Below are positions 61,073 to 64,000 of a stretch of 64,000 nt of DNA, piece by piece; position 1 is the first letter of the stretch; each line of letters opens with the position of its first letter. This DNA is from Lentzea sp. NEAU-D7 (lineage in GTDB: Bacteria > Actinomycetota > Actinomycetes > Mycobacteriales > Pseudonocardiaceae). The notes under the pieces are model-generated. The model saw only the letters and a program-made list of their open reading frames with translations, searched no databases and had not been told where the DNA came from. The position numbers and the translations under genes are program-made. The DNA lies in NCBI RefSeq assembly GCF_026242055.1, contig NZ_JAPJDL010000001.1:1-64000 (forward strand), read 5' to 3'.

Positions 61073-61632
61073 ACGACCACCACCCCTACGAGGTGCGGTT
61101 GGCGACCCACGCCGACCTGCCGGGTGCCCGCAGCGTCATGCTGGACACCTTCTACCGCGAGTTCGGCCACGGCTACCGCCCCCAGTGGCACACCGACGTG
61201 ATCGACCTGGCGGGCGCCTACCTGGACACGCCCAGGCACGCGCTGTTCGTCGCGGTCGACGGTGACGAGGTCGTGGGCACCACCGCCGTGCGGGCACAGG
61301 GACCGGCCAGCCCGCCGCACCCGGCGTGGATCGCCGAGCGCTACTCCGGCGACCGGACGGCCCAGCTGTTCCGGGTGTACGTCCGGGCGGAGCACCGCCG
61401 CCGCGGCCTCGCGCGGGCACTGGTCGGCGCCGCGGTCCGGTTCATCGCCGAAACCCCCGGCTACGAACAGATCTACCTGCACACCGACACCCGCGTGGCC
61501 GGCGCCGAAGCGTTCTGGCGCTCGGTCGCGGTGGAGGTCTGCGACGCCCGCGACGGTGACCCGGACCGCCACCAGACCGTGCACTTCGAGATCCCCGTGC
61601 CGGTGCTCGCCGGCTCGGCCGACACGAGATGA
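61069..61632 (+). CDS. GNAT-family N-acetyltransferase
   Basis: A 187-residue enzyme whose GTG start overlaps the ATPase stop (GTGA); it is the last gene of the operon. The acetyl-CoA site is RVYVRAEHRRRGLARALVGAAVRF (about 103-126), with the R-x-x-G-x-[GA] loop as RRRGLA. The strand ALFVAVDGDEVVGTTAVRA and the final GAEAFWRSVAVEV are standard. It may acetylate the imported or internal ligand to release the metal or to protect the cell, or it may modify a biosynthetic amine. These roles are inferred from operon position only. Confidence 0.88.
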   Translation: MNDHHPYEVRLATHADLPGARSVMLDTFYREFGHGYRPQWHTDVIDLAGAYLDTPRHALFVAVDGDEVVGTTAVRAQGPASPPHPAWIAERYSGDRTAQLFRVYVRAEHRRRGLARALVGAAVRFIAETPGYEQIYLHTDTRVAGAEAFWRSVAVEVCDARDGDPDRHQTVHFEIPVPVLAGSADTR

Positions 61633-61646
61633 CGCGGTTACCCGTG

Positions 61647-61683
61647 CCCAGGCCGGCGGGAGACCGGATCACGCCGGCCTGGG
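61647..61683 (+). terminator. Terminator of the zinc-linked operon
   Basis: A perfect 12-bp stem (CCCAGGCCGGCG with CGCCGGCCTGGG) and 13-base loop, 14 bases after the GNAT stop. It ends the ten-gene operon that begins at 50336. Confidence 0.78.
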
Positions 61684-61707
61684 TGCCGTCAAGCGGTTGA
61701 TCAACCC
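61682..61707. repeat. Right copy of the 26-bp inverted repeat flanking the zinc locus
   Basis: It matches the reverse complement of 46510-46535 at 24 of 26 positions and includes the perfect palindrome GGTTGATCAACC (61695-61706). It starts at the last bases of the operon terminator. Confidence 0.6.
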
Positions 61708-61765
61708 CTACCGGCAAGGGGAATGCGTCGGCTACGTTCGAGCTTTCACGCCGGGGGAGAGCACC

Positions 61766-62338
61766 ATGACCGCCGCCGACCGGCCGCCGAGCCGGATGGA
61801 CGTCGTCAAGCAGCACGTGGAACGCGAGTTCGGTGCGACGACCGCGAAGCGACTCGACACGTTCGAGGACGGGACCTTCTACGTCACGGCGGGCGGATGG
61901 GCGCGGCTGCTGTCCTGGGCCGCGGACTTCGCCGTGTACCTGTTCTGCGCCTTCGCCGGCTTCGTCGCGTTCGTGCTCGCCACCCGTCACAGCGAGGTCT
62001 CCGACAACGCGGCGGTGCTGACGGTGCTCGGTCTGCTGTTCGGCGTTCCGGTCCTCTACGGCCTGTTCTTCGGCAACGGCCGCGCGGTCGGCGCGGTGCT
62101 CACCGGGACCCGCCTCGTCCGCGTCAAGGACGGCCGCCGGATCGGCTTCGCGGCCTGCTGGGCCATGCTCGTGCGCACAGTCCTGTTCCCCGGGCTGCTC
62201 ATCGCTCTCACGGTCGGCGGGACGATCATCGACGGTTCGCTCAGCAGGATCAGCATCGACGACAGCGCCACCCGGCGGCTGCGCGCGGCCGGCTTCGTGC
62301 GCCTGGACGGGGCCGGCGCGGCCGACCTGCGCCGATGA
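61766..62338 (+). CDS. RDD-family membrane protein
   Basis: A 190-residue protein; the ATG at 61766 follows CCGGGGGAGAG. After a charged cytosolic N terminus (about 1-45), WARLLSWAADFAVYLFCAFAGFVAF holds the R and D of the RDD pattern in the first membrane helix; a second helix is VLTVLGLLFGVPVLYGLFFGNG; the third (CWAMLVRTVLFPGLLIALTVGG) follows the basic motif TGTRLVRVKDGRRIGFAAC that is typical of the family. Some RDD proteins act as Na+/H+ antiporters, most have no known role. It lies beyond the operon terminator and is a separate unit. Confidence 0.82.
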   Translation: MTAADRPPSRMDVVKQHVEREFGATTAKRLDTFEDGTFYVTAGGWARLLSWAADFAVYLFCAFAGFVAFVLATRHSEVSDNAAVLTVLGLLFGVPVLYGLFFGNGRAVGAVLTGTRLVRVKDGRRIGFAACWAMLVRTVLFPGLLIALTVGGTIIDGSLSRISIDDSATRRLRAAGFVRLDGAGAADLRR

Positions 62339-62441
62339 GATCACCGCGGAACACCTTCGGGTGACACCTCCTTACGGAGTTCAGCACCTGATCAATACCA
62401 TCCGGACGCCGTGCCGCCCCGCGAAGTCCGGATGTGAACAA

Positions 62442-62963
62442 GTGGCCCACCTCGCCCAGTCCTGTCGTGTGCTCGGCGTTGCCGCGGCCGCCCTCGTCCC
62501 GCTCGCCGCACCTGGTGTGCCGGCACTCGCGGACGCACCTGTCGTGGTGTGCACGACCTCGTCGCACTGGTCGTACTCGCCCGGCGTGGTGTTGACGCCG
62601 CGGCCGCTGCGCACGACGGTGCGGGACGAGTACACCTCGTGCACCGGGAGCGTCGCCGCGACCGGCACCAGCGAGTTCGTCGTGGACCGCAGCGCCGGAT
62701 GCCTGGAGCCGCTCGCGGCCGTGCCGGAGACCAGGGTCATCACCTGGGCGGACGGCAGCACCAGCACGTTCACCTACACCGTGACCGTCACCTCCGCGCC
62801 GGGTGCCGACGTGATCACCAAGATCGGCACGATCACCGGCGGCGTGTTCGCCGGGCGGTCCGCTCAGGCCGTGCAGGCGGCGCCGGCGACCGACCTGCTG
62901 CTGTGCCTGTCGGAGGAAGGGATCACGCGGCAGTCCTCACTTGGCACCTTCACGGTCCTCTGA
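62442..62963 (+). CDS. Secreted hypothetical protein
   Basis: About 173 residues from a GTG at 62442; the frame is open back to 62361, but the start there would put a charged stretch before the signal peptide. The signal peptide runs from about 8 to 32 (VLGVAAAALVPLAAPGVPALA). The mature part is beta-rich, Thr/Ser/Val-heavy, with four cysteines likely in two disulphides (VVVCTT, TSCTG, AGCLE, LLLCLS). It has no known domain; similar small secreted proteins are common in actinomycetes. It ends six bases before the ATP-grasp gene. Confidence 0.65.
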   Translation: MAHLAQSCRVLGVAAAALVPLAAPGVPALADAPVVVCTTSSHWSYSPGVVLTPRPLRTTVRDEYTSCTGSVAATGTSEFVVDRSAGCLEPLAAVPETRVITWADGSTSTFTYTVTVTSAPGADVITKIGTITGGVFAGRSAQAVQAAPATDLLLCLSEEGITRQSSLGTFTVL

Positions 62964-62969
62964 CCCGCG

Positions 62970-64000
62970 GTGCTGACCATCAGCGGCGTACCGTCCGGCG
63001 AGGGCACGGACCTGTTGCGCCGGCACGCTCCCGACCTCACCTGGCAGGACCGGTCCCCGTTCCTCGGCGCTTCGGCCGCACCGGCCATCCCGTGGTTGCG
63101 CCTGGCCCGCCGCGACCACAGAGCGGAGGCGGACGTCCGGCTGCCGGTGCGTCGTCCCGCGCCCCGGGGTGTCGCCGTCAGCTTCGCGCCCGAGGACGGC
63201 CTCGGAGCACACGCCTGGGCGGCCGCGGCGGGACTGCACCTGCTCGCCGCGGACAGCGCCGCGGTGGCCACCGCGGCGGACAAGATCACCTCGCTCGCGT
63301 TGTTCGAACGGGCCGGGGTCGCCACGCCGCGCACGTGGGTGGTGAGGGACGACATCCCCGCCGGCGCAACGGGTTCTCTCGTCGTGCAGCGCAGGGCCAA
63401 CAACCTCACCGGCAAGGGCACGCGCCACGTCACGACGCCGGACCAGCTCGCCGAGGCGCTCAGGGCGTGGAGCGGCGAGACGCTGAGGGTGTCCGCGCAC
63501 GTCGACGGAGTTCCGGTGACGGTGAGCGGGTGCGTCACCCGGCAGGGCACCGTCGTGTCGGCGTTGTCCCACCAACTGGTCGGGATCGCGGAGCTGACGC
63601 CGTACTGGGGCGCGCACTGCGGCAACCAGCTCGTCGCCGACGACGATCTCCCGGCCGGAGCCGCGGCACGCTGCCGCGAGGTGTGCGCGGCCGTGGGGAA
63701 CCAGCTGGCGCAGCTGGGTTTCCTGGGTGCGTTCGGGCTCGACCTCCTCGTCACGCCGGACGCGGCCGTGGTGGCGATCGAGATCAACCCCAGGTTCCAG
63801 ACGGTGGTGTCGCTGGTGCAGGCGCAGGAACGCGCCGCGGGACTGCTCCCCTCCCTCGGCACGCACGTGCTCGCGTCGCTGCTGCCGTCCGTGCCGGTCG
63901 AGGAGGTCCGGGCCCGCTGTCTGAGGCTCAGCCAGCTCGTCGTCACCGCCGGCCGGGCCGGTGTGCTGCGGTCCGTCATCACCTCGGGAGTGCACCGGCT
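62970..64000 (+). CDS. ATP-grasp protein, cut by the right edge
   Basis: At least 343 residues with no stop before the window ends; the GTG at 62970 is the most likely start but has no good ribosome site. The N-terminal part (1-100) has a Rossmann-like arrangement. ADKITSLALFERAGVATPRTWVV (about 100-122) begins the ATP-grasp core; SLVVQRRANNLTGKGTRHVTTPDQL (about 131-155) is the ATP-binding hairpin, with the usual Lys replaced by a QRR sequence; LGAFGLDLLVTPDAAVVAIEINPRFQT (about 250-276) holds the metal-binding E and N. It resembles amino-acid or peptide ligases near small natural-product genes. Its partner genes are beyond the window. Confidence 0.75.
   Translation, partial: MLTISGVPSGEGTDLLRRHAPDLTWQDRSPFLGASAAPAIPWLRLARRDHRAEADVRLPVRRPAPRGVAVSFAPEDGLGAHAWAAAAGLHLLAADSAAVATAADKITSLALFERAGVATPRTWVVRDDIPAGATGSLVVQRRANNLTGKGTRHVTTPDQLAEALRAWSGETLRVSAHVDGVPVTVSGCVTRQGTVVSALSHQLVGIAELTPYWGAHCGNQLVADDDLPAGAAARCREVCAAVGNQLAQLGFLGAFGLDLLVTPDAAVVAIEINPRFQTVVSLVQAQERAAGLLPSLGTHVLASLLPSVPVEEVRARCLRLSQLVVTAGRAGVLRSVITSGVHR

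Overview
The window is high-GC (about 70%) DNA with GTG and TTG starts, strong GGAGG-type ribosome binding sites and long runs of start-stop overlaps (ATGA/GTGA). This fits a soil actinomycete. A Pseudonocardiaceae member (Lentzea, Saccharothrix or Amycolatopsis type) is the best guess, but that is inference from gene content, not a match to a named genome.

Layout. (1) 1-14.1 kb is mixed metabolism: a GH25 lysozyme cut by the left edge; a translationally coupled GT4 / six-hairpin-like / GH130 sugar operon followed by an HPF/RaiA-like gene; a STAS protein convergent with a GAF-SpoIIE phosphatase; a TetR regulator carrying extra DNA-binding segments, divergent from an alpha/beta hydrolase; a second membrane-anchored hydrolase; a TetR / FAD-monooxygenase divergent pair with clear palindromic operators; and a secreted CBM13-GH62 arabinofuranosidase. 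(2) 14.1-14.7 kb is an extreme G/C homopolymer block followed by an AT-richer spacer. (3) 14.7-42.9 kb is a nonribosomal peptide cluster: a stand-alone penicillin-binding-protein-like serine hydrolase (SurE-type cyclase candidate), two NRPS genes with eight carrier modules, an MFS exporter and an MbtH protein, ended by a strong hairpin. (4) 43-46.3 kb holds an HxlR regulator divergent from a nitroreductase, an SDR, a DUF1871-like protein, an SRPBCC protein and a 54-residue membrane protein. (5) 46.5-61.7 kb is a divergent locus with Zur-like boxes on both sides. Leftward lie a solute-binding lipoprotein and a fused permease. Rightward lies a ten-gene coupled operon: ATP-grasp, DUF364, PLP synthase, dipeptide-epimerase-like enzyme, MFS exporter, methyltransferase, a complete ABC importer and a GNAT enzyme. 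(6) 61.7-64 kb has an RDD membrane protein, a secreted protein and an ATP-grasp protein cut by the right edge.

The NRPS line reads A-T / C-(A remnant)-T-E / C-A-T on the first protein and C-A-T-E / C-A-T / C-A-T-E / C-A-T / C-A-T-E on the second. Read by hand, the specificity residues give Ser at module 3 and Thr at module 7. Modules 1 and 8 share nearly the same code, and modules 4-6 share an unusual acidic code. The line ends in an epimerization domain with no thioesterase, and the adjacent PBP-like hydrolase supplies the likely head-to-tail cyclase. Module 2 has lost almost all of its adenylation domain, so it must be skipped or loaded by another A domain.

The second system looks like an undescribed zinc-responsive small-molecule chelator (metallophore) locus. 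It has enzymes that could build a peptide- or diaminopropionate-like ligand, an exporter, and two importers that appear to share one ATPase. It is bracketed by 26-bp imperfect inverted repeats about 15 kb apart.
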